Positions 43,928 through 51,209 of a DNA stretch of 64,000 nt are shown here, piece by piece. The stretch lies in contig NZ_FTPO01000004.1 in NCBI RefSeq assembly GCF_900155915.1, forward strand, positions 1-64,000. The letters are read 5' to 3'. Under the pieces are notes generated by a model, which did no database searches, was not told the DNA's origin, and was given only the letters and a program-made list of their open reading frames with translations. The first letter of the stretch is position 1, and every line of letters starts with the position of its first letter. The position numbers and the translations under genes were made by a program. This DNA is from Microbacterium sp. RU33B (GTDB lineage: Bacteria > Actinomycetota > Actinomycetes > Actinomycetales > Microbacteriaceae).

Positions 43928-44626
43928 ATGCTCCGGATGCCGCGCGCCAACGTCCTGGCGGCGGGCGCGGCCGGGGTCGCGCTCCTGGCCTTCGGGGAGT
44001 GGCAGGCGTGGCGCGCGTCGCGTCGCCACTACCCCGCGGCGACGCGGCCGGGACCGCCCGGTGGGCGCGACGTCGTGCTCGTGCTCGGATTCCGCTCCAC
44101 CGCGAGCGGGCGTCTCAACGCCGTGCAGAAGTGGCGCACGCGCATCGCGGCGCGCTCAGCCGACCCGGCGACGGCGCTGTTCGTCTTCTCGGGCGGCGCC
44201 GTGCGGGGCGAGCGACCCGAGGCCGAGCTGATGGCCGACTACGGGATGTCGCGGCTCGGCATCCCTCATCGCAACGTCGCGATCGAGCCGCTCGCGACCT
44301 CGACCCGTGAGAACCTCGCATTCGGGATGCCCTGGCTGCGCGACGCGCGCACGATCCGCATCGCGTCGAACACGCACCATGCGCTGCGCGCGCGGGGGTA
44401 CCTGCGCGCGCTCGATCCCGCCCTGTGGGAGCGCCTCGCCCCCACCCGCGACCACGTGCTGCTCGAGCTCGGACCCCTGCGCCTCGCCCTCACGTTCTAC
44501 GACTGGGTCGCGGGCCGCGCCGCGACGTCGGGGGCGGAGACCGCCGCTGACCCGCCGTCCTCGACGCACCGCAGGCATGCCCGTACGATCGGTGCGCCGA
44601 CGCTCCTCCGGAAGGACACCGCATGA
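43928..44626 (+). CDS. YdcF/SanA-type DUF218 membrane-anchored protein
   Basis: A 232-residue protein with an N-terminal hydrophobic anchor (about 8-24) followed by a DUF218 domain: DVVLVLGFRSTASGRLNAVQKWR, FVFSGGAVRGERPEAELMADY, then the ATSTRENLAF segment. DUF218 proteins are linked to envelope integrity and vancomycin sensitivity (SanA) and may bind nucleotide sugars. ATG 43928 is set by the -10 box. The stop overlaps the esterase start (ATGA, 44623-44626), so they are co-translated. Confidence 0.85.
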   Translation: MLRMPRANVLAAGAAGVALLAFGEWQAWRASRRHYPAATRPGPPGGRDVVLVLGFRSTASGRLNAVQKWRTRIAARSADPATALFVFSGGAVRGERPEAELMADYGMSRLGIPHRNVAIEPLATSTRENLAFGMPWLRDARTIRIASNTHHALRARGYLRALDPALWERLAPTRDHVLLELGPLRLALTFYDWVAGRAATSGAETAADPPSSTHRRHARTIGAPTLLRKDTA

Positions 44627-46119
44627 CCCCCGATGCACCGATCGTGTCGATCTCGTCGGGCCGGGTGCGCGGCGCATGGCGCGGCACCCCGGGCGCCCCG
44701 GGCGCATCGGCCGCGTTCCTCGGCATCCCGTTCGCACAGGCACCCGTCGGCGAGCTCCGCTTCGCCGCTCCGGTCGCTCCGGAGCCCTGGGACGACGTCC
44801 ACGACGCGCTGGCCTACGGCGCGACCGCCCAGCGCGGCGACACGGGAGACACGCTCATCCCCGAGCCGTCCGTGCCCGGCGATGCGACGCTCAACGTCAA
44901 CGTGTTCACCCCCGCTCCGGGCGGGTCGGATGCCGCGCTCCCCGTCCTCGTCTGGATCCACGGGGGCGGCTTCACGGCGGGCTCCCCGGCCAGCCCGTGG
45001 TACGACGGCCGGGCGTTCAACCGTGACGGCGTCGTCACGGTCTCGATCTCGTACCGCCTGGGGTTCGACGGCTTCGGTCACATCGCCGGGGCGCCGAGCA
45101 ACCGCGGCGTGCGCGACTGGCTTGCCGCCCTCGAATGGGTGCAGGAGAACATCGCGGCGTTCGGCGGCGACCCTGGCCGCGTCACGATCGCCGGGCAGTC
45201 CGCCGGCGGCGGAGCGGTGCTGACGCTCCTCGGGATGCCGGCGGCCCAGCACCTCTTCCATGCGGCGTGGGCTCTGTCCGCGGCGATCGGCGACGTGCCG
45301 CGCGAACGCGCCCGCACGTCGTCGGCCAAGCTCGCCGCCCTCGCCGGTGTCGCGCCGAGCCGAGCCGGGTTCGCCTCCGTGCCCGAGGGGCGGCTGCTCG
45401 AGCTGCAGGAGGCCGCGGCCTCCGCTCCCTCGAAGCATCCGCTCGCCGCCGTGCACGCCATCCTCGAGGACGGTCTGCCCTGGGGGCCGACCATCGACGG
45501 CGATCTCCTGCCGCAGCCCACGCTCGACGCGCTGCGCGCGGGTGTCGGCGCCGGCAAGCCGCTCGTGCTGGGCGCGACCGACGACGAGTTCACGATGACG
45601 ACGGATGCCGCCAAGAACGCGCTCCGCCTCATCCCGGCCGCGGTCGCCCTCGGGCGGCTGCGCTTCGACGGCGATGCGCGGACCGCGTACCTCGAGGCGA
45701 ACGCGGCGCAGCGCCGCAAGGGCACCGCGGCGGTGCTCGGCCGGTACGTCACCGACCGGGTGTTCCGCTCCACCGTGGTGCGCGTGGCCGAGGCACGCGG
45801 CGATGCGCCGACCTGGGTCTACCGCTTCGCATGGGTGTCGCCCGCGAGAGGGTGGTCGCTGCACTGCCTCGACGTGCCGTTCTGGTTCGACTGCCTGGAC
45901 GCCGCAGGAGTGCGCGAGCTCGCCGGCGAGGCGCCGCCGCGCCGACTCGCCGCCGCGGTCCACGGAGCCGCCGCCGCGTTCGTGCGCGACGGCGACCCCG
46001 GCTGGCGGCCGTGGTCGACGGCGCCGGGCACCACGAGGGTGTTCGGGGGCGAGGCGTCCCGCCCCGACATCTCCTCCGACGGCTACGCCGAAGTGCGCGC
46101 CCTCGTCACCGGCGCCTGA
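44623..46119 (+). CDS. Type-B carboxylesterase
   Basis: A 498-residue carboxylesterase of normal family length. The oxyanion motif is WIHGGGFTAGSPA, the nucleophile is Ser in IAGQSAGGGAVLTLLG, the conserved GVRDWLAALEWVQENIAAFGGDP stretch precedes it, and the C-terminal half supplies Glu and His (SLHCLDVPFWF). No signal peptide is seen, so it is cytoplasmic. The physiological ester is unknown. It overlaps the YdcF-like gene and ends just before a REP-like repeat. Confidence 0.93.
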   Translation: MTPDAPIVSISSGRVRGAWRGTPGAPGASAAFLGIPFAQAPVGELRFAAPVAPEPWDDVHDALAYGATAQRGDTGDTLIPEPSVPGDATLNVNVFTPAPGGSDAALPVLVWIHGGGFTAGSPASPWYDGRAFNRDGVVTVSISYRLGFDGFGHIAGAPSNRGVRDWLAALEWVQENIAAFGGDPGRVTIAGQSAGGGAVLTLLGMPAAQHLFHAAWALSAAIGDVPRERARTSSAKLAALAGVAPSRAGFASVPEGRLLELQEAAASAPSKHPLAAVHAILEDGLPWGPTIDGDLLPQPTLDALRAGVGAGKPLVLGATDDEFTMTTDAAKNALRLIPAAVALGRLRFDGDARTAYLEANAAQRRKGTAAVLGRYVTDRVFRSTVVRVAEARGDAPTWVYRFAWVSPARGWSLHCLDVPFWFDCLDAAGVRELAGEAPPRRLAAAVHGAAAAFVRDGDPGWRPWSTAPGTTRVFGGEASRPDISSDGYAEVRALVTGA

Positions 46120-46127
46120 GCCTCACC

Positions 46128-46167
46128 GGTCCCTGAGCCCGTCGGTCCCGGAGCCTGTCGAAGGGTC
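46128..46167 (+). repeat. Short dispersed repeat of the 'PEPVEG' type, copy 1
   Basis: Two imperfect 16-base units (GGTCCCTGAGCCCGTC and GGTCCCGGAGCCTGTC) are followed by GAAGGGTC. The same words occur in reverse orientation at 48124-48180. The element fills the gap between the convergent esterase and LLM genes and touches the latter's stop codon. Confidence 0.7.
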
Positions 46168-47152
46168 AGCTCAGGGCGGGGATGACCTCGCGCTCGAACA
46201 GATCGATGCCCGAGCGGTCGTACGCGTGCTCGGGGAAGTAGTGGATCGCATACCCGAGACCGAGGTCGGCGCGGGCGCGGAGCTTCTCCACGATCTGCTC
46301 GGGCGTGCCGAATCCGTCGGAGGCGAGGTAGTCCTTCTCGATCCCCGCTGCGCGCTCCTCGCCCACGTGGGGCGTGAGGCGGGCGATCACCGCGGCGAGG
46401 CGCTCGCGCGCCTCGGACTCCGTCTCGGCGACGATCGTGTTGAAGTTGGCCGAGAGGGTGATCTCCGACCGGTCGCGACCGAGCGCGTCGCAGTGCCCGT
46501 GCAGCACGTCGCGCTTGTGCGCGAACTCCTCGAGCGTGCCGGCGAAGTTCGTGTACGCCGCGTACTTCGCCGCGACCTTGAGGGTCACCTTCTCGCCGCC
46601 GCCGGCGATCCACATCGGGATGCCGCCCTCCTGGAGGGGCTGCGGCTGCACGATCGCACCGTCGACCTGGTAGTACTTCCCGTCGAGCGTCGCGCTGCCG
46701 GTCGTCCACGCCTGCCGGAAGATCTCGACGCCTTCGCGGAGCATCCCGAGCCGGTCGCCGATCGCCGGGAAGCCGTACCCGTACGCGTTCCACTCGTGCT
46801 CGTACCACCCGCCGCCGATGCCCATCTCGGCGCGTCCTCCCGAGATGATGTCGACGGTCGCGGCGACCTTCGCGAGATAAGCCGGGTTGCGGTACCCCAT
46901 GCAGGTGCACATCTGACCGAGGCGCACGCGGTCGGTCGCCGCGGCGAACGCCGCCATGAGGGTCCAGGCCTCGTGCGTCGCCTCCTGGCTGGGCACCGGC
47001 GTGGTGTGGAAGTGGTCGTAGACCCAGATCGACTCCCACGGGCCTTCGTCGGCGCGCTGGGCGAGTTCGCGCATGACGCGCCACTGGTCGGAGGGCTCGA
47101 TGCCGACGAGGTCGAATCGCCAGCCTTGGGGGATGAAGTTTCCGAAGCGCAT
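46166..47152 (-). CDS. LLM-class F420-dependent oxidoreductase
   Basis: A 328-residue luciferase-like fold protein: FGNFIPQGW at the N-terminus, SIWVYDHFHTTPVP, RVRLGQMCTCMGYRNPAYLAK, SGGRAEMGIGGGWYEHEW and WIAGGGEKVTLKVAAKYA. This is the pattern of F420-dependent members (TIGR03560-like), which reduce or oxidise unknown small molecules. The substrate is not predictable. ATG 47152 is supported by the -10 box at 47160-47165. It follows the methyltransferase gene on the same strand, 58 bases downstream, but has its own promoter. Confidence 0.9.
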   Translation of the reverse strand: MRFGNFIPQGWRFDLVGIEPSDQWRVMRELAQRADEGPWESIWVYDHFHTTPVPSQEATHEAWTLMAAFAAATDRVRLGQMCTCMGYRNPAYLAKVAATVDIISGGRAEMGIGGGWYEHEWNAYGYGFPAIGDRLGMLREGVEIFRQAWTTGSATLDGKYYQVDGAIVQPQPLQEGGIPMWIAGGGEKVTLKVAAKYAAYTNFAGTLEEFAHKRDVLHGHCDALGRDRSEITLSANFNTIVAETESEARERLAAVIARLTPHVGEERAAGIEKDYLASDGFGTPEQIVEKLRARADLGLGYAIHYFPEHAYDRSGIDLFEREVIPALS

Positions 47153-47159
47153 GAACGTC

Positions 47160-47165
47160 AGCCTA
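47160..47165 (-). promoter_or_regulatory. -10 box, probable leaderless promoter of the LLM gene
   Basis: TAGGCT on the minus strand ends seven bases before ATG 47152. Confidence 0.55.
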
Positions 47166-47210
47166 CGACGCGTGGGGGCCCTGCGCCCGGTCGACGCCGT
47201 GCTCGCGCCG

Positions 47211-48188
47211 TCAGTCGTGCGCGACGACGGATGCCGCCGGCATGCGCCGCCGCATCACGGCGATCGCCTCGGGGTTGGCGTCGACGAGCACGGCGTGGCG
47301 CCCGAGCGCCGCAGCGACGGCGCCGGTCGTGCCGCTGCCGGCGAAGAAGTCGAGGACTCGGTCGCCGGGGCGGCTCGAGGCCTGCACGATGCGGCGCAGG
47401 ACGCCTTCGGGCTTCTGCGTCGGATACCCGGTCTTCTCGCGGCCGGTCGTCGGCACGATCGTGTGCCACCACACGTCGGTGGGAAGCTTCCCGCGCGCGG
47501 CCTTCTCGGGAGGGACGAGCCCCGGAGCCATGTAGGGCTCCCGGTCCACGGCATCCGAGTCGAACCAGTACCGGTTCGGATCCTTGACGTACACGAGGAT
47601 CGTGTCGTGCTTGGTCGGCCAGCGCTTGCGCGTCTTCGCGCCGTAGTCGTAGGCCCAGATGAGCTCGTTGAGGAACCGGTCGCGCCCGAAGAGCGCGTCG
47701 AGGAGGACCTTCGCGTAGTGGGCCTCGCGGTAGTCGAGGTGCAGGTACAGCGTGCCGTCGTCGGCGAGGAGCCGCCAGGCCTCTTCGAGCCGGGGCTCGA
47801 GGAACCCCCAGTAGTCGTCGAAACGGTCGTCGTACACGCGCAGGTCGCCCCGCAGGCGTTCGTACTCGCGCCCGTGGAACCCCCGCCGCACGACGCCGCG
47901 CCGCGCCGCGCCGTCGTCGCCGAGCGCGGGAGCGTCCTCCGGTGCGCGAGACTCCGTCGCGGAGGGGTCGTGGTCGGCGAGCCGGGGCGTGGGGCGCGCG
48001 GTCTCGATCGCGCGCTCCTGCGGGCGGCCCGTGTTGAACGGCGGATCGAGGTAGATCAGGGTGAACGAGGCATCCGGGAACGACCGGATGACGGACAGGT
48101 TGTCGCCCTCGTGGATCTCGACCGACCCTTCGACCGGCTCAGGGACCGGAGCAGGCTCAGGGACCGGAGCAGGCTCGGGGGAGGTCAC
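47211..48188 (-). CDS. Orphan beta-class DNA methyltransferase
   Basis: A 325-residue site-specific DNA methyltransferase. The catalytic motif IV DPPF (D48-F51, YLDPPFNTG) precedes the SAM motif I (VLDFFAGSGTTG, about 280-292), the order of beta-class amino-methyltransferases (CcrM/Type III Mod relatives). DPPF fits an adenine- or cytosine-N4 target. Motifs such as HLDYREAHYAK and YPTQKPEGVL support this. GTG 48188 overlaps the ligase stop (GTGA); ATG 48206 is six codons upstream. No restriction gene is adjacent. Its first 22 residues (PEPAPVPEPAPVPEPVEG) are the translation of a dispersed repeat, not family sequence, so the ancestral start was probably further in. Confidence 0.9.
   Translation of the reverse strand: MTSPEPAPVPEPAPVPEPVEGSVEIHEGDNLSVIRSFPDASFTLIYLDPPFNTGRPQERAIETARPTPRLADHDPSATESRAPEDAPALGDDGAARRGVVRRGFHGREYERLRGDLRVYDDRFDDYWGFLEPRLEEAWRLLADDGTLYLHLDYREAHYAKVLLDALFGRDRFLNELIWAYDYGAKTRKRWPTKHDTILVYVKDPNRYWFDSDAVDREPYMAPGLVPPEKAARGKLPTDVWWHTIVPTTGREKTGYPTQKPEGVLRRIVQASSRPGDRVLDFFAGSGTTGAVAAALGRHAVLVDANPEAIAVMRRRMPAASVVAHD
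48124..48180 (-). repeat. Dispersed repeat of the 'PEPVEG' type, copy 2, with 18-base tandem units
   Basis: The unit GGCTCAGGGACCGGAGCA occurs twice without change (48136-48153, 48154-48171), followed by a partial third copy, and is preceded by GACCCTTCGACC. On the minus strand it reads like copy 1 at 46128-46167. It lies inside the methyltransferase reading frame and encodes its Pro/Glu-rich N-terminus. Confidence 0.8.
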
Positions 48189-49234
48189 GGAACGCGGTGC
48201 AGCCACGCGTCGGAACCGAACTTCGACGCGACGAGGGCTTCGGCCTCGGCGTACTCCTCGTCGGAGATCGTGCCGGGCACGGCGCCGTACAGGGTCGAGA
48301 ACGTCTCGATGAAGCGGTCGATGATCGCCTCGCGCGGGAGGCCGGTCTGGCTGCGCAGCGGATCGACGCGCTTCGCCGCCGACACCGTGCCCTTGTCGCT
48401 GAGCTTCTCGCGGCCGATGCGCAGCACCTCGGACATGACCTGGCCGTCCATGTCGTAGCTGAGGGTGGCGTGGTGGAGCACTCCGCCGTTGGCCAGGCGC
48501 TTCTGCGCCGCCCCGCCGATCTTCCCCGAGGGCGAAGCGATGTCGTTGAGCGGCTGGTAGGTCGCCTCGATGCCGAGCGAGCGCAGGGCGTGCAGCACCC
48601 AGTCGTCGAGGAACGCGTACGAGTCGGCGAACGTCATGCCCGACACGAGGGATGCCGGAACGTACAGCGAGTACGTCACGATCGAGTTCGCCGCCATGAG
48701 CATCGCGCCGCCTCCGGAGATGCGTCGCACGACGTCGAACCCGTGACGGGCCGCGCCCTCGGGGTCGACCTCGTTGCGCAGCGACTGGAACGACCCGATC
48801 ACGACGGCCGACTCATCCCACTCCCACAGCCGCAGCGTCGGGTTGCGGCGCCCGTCGCCGACTCTGGTGGTGAGAACCTCGTCGAGCGCCAGGTTCATGC
48901 GCGGCGAGACCGGACGGTCGTGCACGACCTCCCACGAGAAGTCGCGCCACCCGGGCGCCGTGATCAGCGCCCGGCGCACGGCGGTGCCGACCGACTCGGG
49001 CGTGAAGCCCAGCAGCTGCGCTCCCTCGGGGAGCGCCGCGCGCACCGCGGCGGCGATCGTCGGCACGTCGGATTCGACCGCCAGACCGGTCACGGCCGCG
49101 TCGATGTCGGCGAGGGCGTCATCGGGCTCGAGGAAGAAGTCGCCCGCGAGGTGGAAGTCCGCGATCCGCCCGTCCCGCACCTCGAGATCGACGACGACGA
49201 GCTTGCCGCCCGGAACCTTGTACTCACCGTGCAT
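48185..49234 (-). CDS. Lipoate-protein ligase-like protein with an N-terminal accessory domain
   Basis: A 349-residue protein. Residues 1-85 (YKVPGGKLVVVDLEV...LAGDFFLEPDDAL) resemble the accessory domain that follows the catalytic domain in E. coli LplA or is a separate LplB subunit. Residues from about 95 are the BPL/LplA/LipB catalytic fold: MNLALDEVL, RRISGGGAMLMA (the RRxxGGG lipoyl-AMP loop), and the lysine in SGKIGGAAQKR. It should attach lipoate to carrier domains of 2-oxoacid dehydrogenases. The domain order is reversed compared with E. coli. ATG 49234 is supported by a -10 box six bases upstream. Confidence 0.88.
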   Translation of the reverse strand: MHGEYKVPGGKLVVVDLEVRDGRIADFHLAGDFFLEPDDALADIDAAVTGLAVESDVPTIAAAVRAALPEGAQLLGFTPESVGTAVRRALITAPGWRDFSWEVVHDRPVSPRMNLALDEVLTTRVGDGRRNPTLRLWEWDESAVVIGSFQSLRNEVDPEGAARHGFDVVRRISGGGAMLMAANSIVTYSLYVPASLVSGMTFADSYAFLDDWVLHALRSLGIEATYQPLNDIASPSGKIGGAAQKRLANGGVLHHATLSYDMDGQVMSEVLRIGREKLSDKGTVSAAKRVDPLRSQTGLPREAIIDRFIETFSTLYGAVPGTISDEEYAEAEALVASKFGSDAWLHRVP

Positions 49235-49240
49235 GGCCTC

Positions 49241-49246
49241 AGCCTA
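49241..49246 (-). promoter_or_regulatory. -10 box, probable leaderless promoter of the lipoate-ligase gene
   Basis: TAGGCT on the minus strand ends six bases before ATG 49234. Confidence 0.55.
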
Positions 49247-49341
49247 TTCCGCGGGGCACGCGGCCGGTCCGTTCTCGTCCGCGGCACCGCGGGAGAGCAC
49301 GGGCACCCGGCGGGCGCTCAGGCTGCTCGCCGCCGGACTGC

Positions 49342-49516
49342 TAGGGTGGGTGAGCGGCCACCTGAGCCGTTGCGTCGTCGATACGCTTCCGGCACCCGCC
49401 GTGACTCTTTTCGAACGGCGAACCGATGCGCGAATCCGCGCCGTCGCCACTCTTCCGCACTCCGCATCCGCGGCCGGGCACCGTGCCCGCCTGTGCGCTC
49501 TTCCGAAAGCACCTCC
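49342..49516 (+). promoter_or_regulatory. Promoter and long 5' leader of the DEAD-box helicase gene
   Basis: TAGGGT (49342-49347) is the only good -10 in the 282-base gap. It predicts an untranslated leader of about 160 bases, far longer than that of any other gene here. Long leaders are common for cold-induced helicase and cold-shock genes. I could not define a single convincing fold by eye, and no short open frame with a ribosome binding site stands out. Confidence 0.35.
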
Positions 49517-51031
49517 ATGTCTTCCTTCCTTTCTCTCGGCGTGCCCGAGAAGCTCGCTTCGATCCTTGCCGCAGAGGGCAAGACGGAGGCGTTCGCCATC
49601 CAGCGCGACACGCTCCCCGACGCCCTCGCCGGCCGCGACGTGCTCGGCCGCGGCCGCACGGGCTCCGGCAAGACCCTCGCGTTCTCCCTGCCGATGGTCG
49701 CCCGACTCTCCAACGCGTCGGCTGCCCGCCGCACGCCCGGACGCCCCCGGGGCCTCGTGCTCGCCCCCACCCGTGAGCTGGCCACGCAGATCGCGGCCGT
49801 CATCGCGCCGCTCGCCAAGGCCACCGGCCTCACCGTCACCACGATCTTCGGCGGCGTCAGCCAGAAGCCGCAGGAACAGGCGCTCCGCGCGGGCGTCGAC
49901 ATCGTCGTGGCCTGCCCCGGACGCCTCGAAGACCTCATGAAGCAGAAGGTCATCGACCTCTCCGCCGTCGAGATCTCGATCCTCGACGAGGCCGACCACA
50001 TGGCCGACCTCGGCTTCCTCCCCGGCGTGACGCGCATCCTCGCGGCGACCCCCCAGGGCGGACAGCGGATGCTGTTCAGCGCGACCCTCGACCGCGGCGT
50101 CGACGTGCTCGTCAAGCGCTTCCTCCGCGAAGAGGTGCGCCACGAGGTCGACGAGTCCAGCGTGCCGCAGGGCGTCATGACGCACCGCGTGTTCGTCGTC
50201 CCCGGCACCGACGAGAAGACCGCGCTGGTCAAGCACCTCGCGTCGGGCCGCGGACGTCGCATCCTCTTCACCCGCACGAAGCACCAGGCCAAGAAGCTCG
50301 CGAAGCAGCTCACCGCCGCAGGCATCCCGTCGGTCGATCTGCACGGCAACCTGTCGCAGAACGCCCGCGACCGCAACCTCGCGGCGTTCAGCGCGGCTCC
50401 GGATGCCGGTGGCGTCCGCGTGCTCGTCGCCACCGACGTCGCCGCGCGCGGCGTGCACGTCGACGACGTCGAGCTGGTCGTGCACGTCGACCCGCCCATG
50501 GAGCACAAGGCGTACCTGCACCGCTCGGGCCGCACGGCCCGTGCCGGCGCCGAGGGCGTCGTCGTGACGGTCGCGCTCGACGCGCAGCGCCGCGACGTGA
50601 AGGACCTCCTCCGCATGGCGAAGATCGACGTCGCGCTCGAGCCCGTCGAGGCGAACGGCTCCGCCGTGTCGACCCTCGTCGGCCGCCCGGCCGATCACGT
50701 CACGCCCGCTCCCGTGCAGGCTCACGAGCAGCGCCCGGCACGCAAGAAGGCCACCGCCGGCCCCGGCCAGCAGCCCCGCAACAAGCCCCGCGTGACCCGC
50801 GACAGCGACTCGACCGAGAGCCGTGAGCGTCAGGCTCGTGCCGCGGGCGGCGCGAAGGGCCGCGGCGGCCAGTCGTCGGGCTCGAAGGGGCGCGGCGGGC
50901 AGTCGTCGGGAGCCGCCCGCAACGGCCAGGCGCCCGCGCAGCGCTCGGCAGCCCAGCGGTTCACCACGGGCAGCACCGTGAGTGACATCCAGCGCGGGTC
51001 GCGCACCCCGAACCGCCGCGCGCGCGGCTGA
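49517..51031 (+). CDS. DEAD-box RNA helicase
   Basis: A 504-residue ATP-dependent RNA helicase. Motifs in order: Q motif (AFAIQRDTLP), motif I GRGRTGSGKT (44-53), PTRELA, motif II DEAD (ILDEADHM), SAT (LFSATL), and in domain 2 VATDVAARGVHVDDV and HRSGRTARAG. The C-terminal ~110 residues are basic and disordered, with two KGRGGQSSG repeats that probably bind RNA. It should unwind RNA duplexes in ribosome assembly or mRNA decay. It is a single gene with a long leader and a strong terminator. Confidence 0.95.
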   Translation: MSSFLSLGVPEKLASILAAEGKTEAFAIQRDTLPDALAGRDVLGRGRTGSGKTLAFSLPMVARLSNASAARRTPGRPRGLVLAPTRELATQIAAVIAPLAKATGLTVTTIFGGVSQKPQEQALRAGVDIVVACPGRLEDLMKQKVIDLSAVEISILDEADHMADLGFLPGVTRILAATPQGGQRMLFSATLDRGVDVLVKRFLREEVRHEVDESSVPQGVMTHRVFVVPGTDEKTALVKHLASGRGRRILFTRTKHQAKKLAKQLTAAGIPSVDLHGNLSQNARDRNLAAFSAAPDAGGVRVLVATDVAARGVHVDDVELVVHVDPPMEHKAYLHRSGRTARAGAEGVVVTVALDAQRRDVKDLLRMAKIDVALEPVEANGSAVSTLVGRPADHVTPAPVQAHEQRPARKKATAGPGQQPRNKPRVTRDSDSTESRERQARAAGGAKGRGGQSSGSKGRGGQSSGAARNGQAPAQRSAAQRFTTGSTVSDIQRGSRTPNRRARG

Positions 51032-51051
51032 TCCTCCGCACCACGCATCGA

Positions 51052-51090
51052 CGAAGGGGCAGGCTTCCACCACGGAAGCCTGCCCCTTCG
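51052..51090. terminator. Strong 17-bp hairpin terminator
   Basis: The arms 51052-51068 (CGAAGGGGCAGGCTTCC) and 51074-51090 pair perfectly over 17 bp around the loop ACCAC. It lies 21 bases after the helicase stop and between convergent genes, so it can end transcription from both sides. The remaining bases up to 51209 show a GGGTGC-rich stretch but nothing else. Confidence 0.85.
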
Positions 51091-51209
51091 CCGTCGGCCG
51101 GGCTCCGGGCGCGACGCGCGCAGGCGGGCGGCGGGAGACGGTCCGAGAGCGCCATCCACGAGCAGAGGGGGCGGGTGCGAGGGCACCCGCCGCCTCCGCT
51201 CCGGGGGGG

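Noticed and set aside
48124..48180. The PEPAPV-rich start of the methyltransferase as a functional domain
   Set aside because: The bases match a dispersed repeat also found at 46128-46167 outside coding sequence, so the peptide is a by-product.
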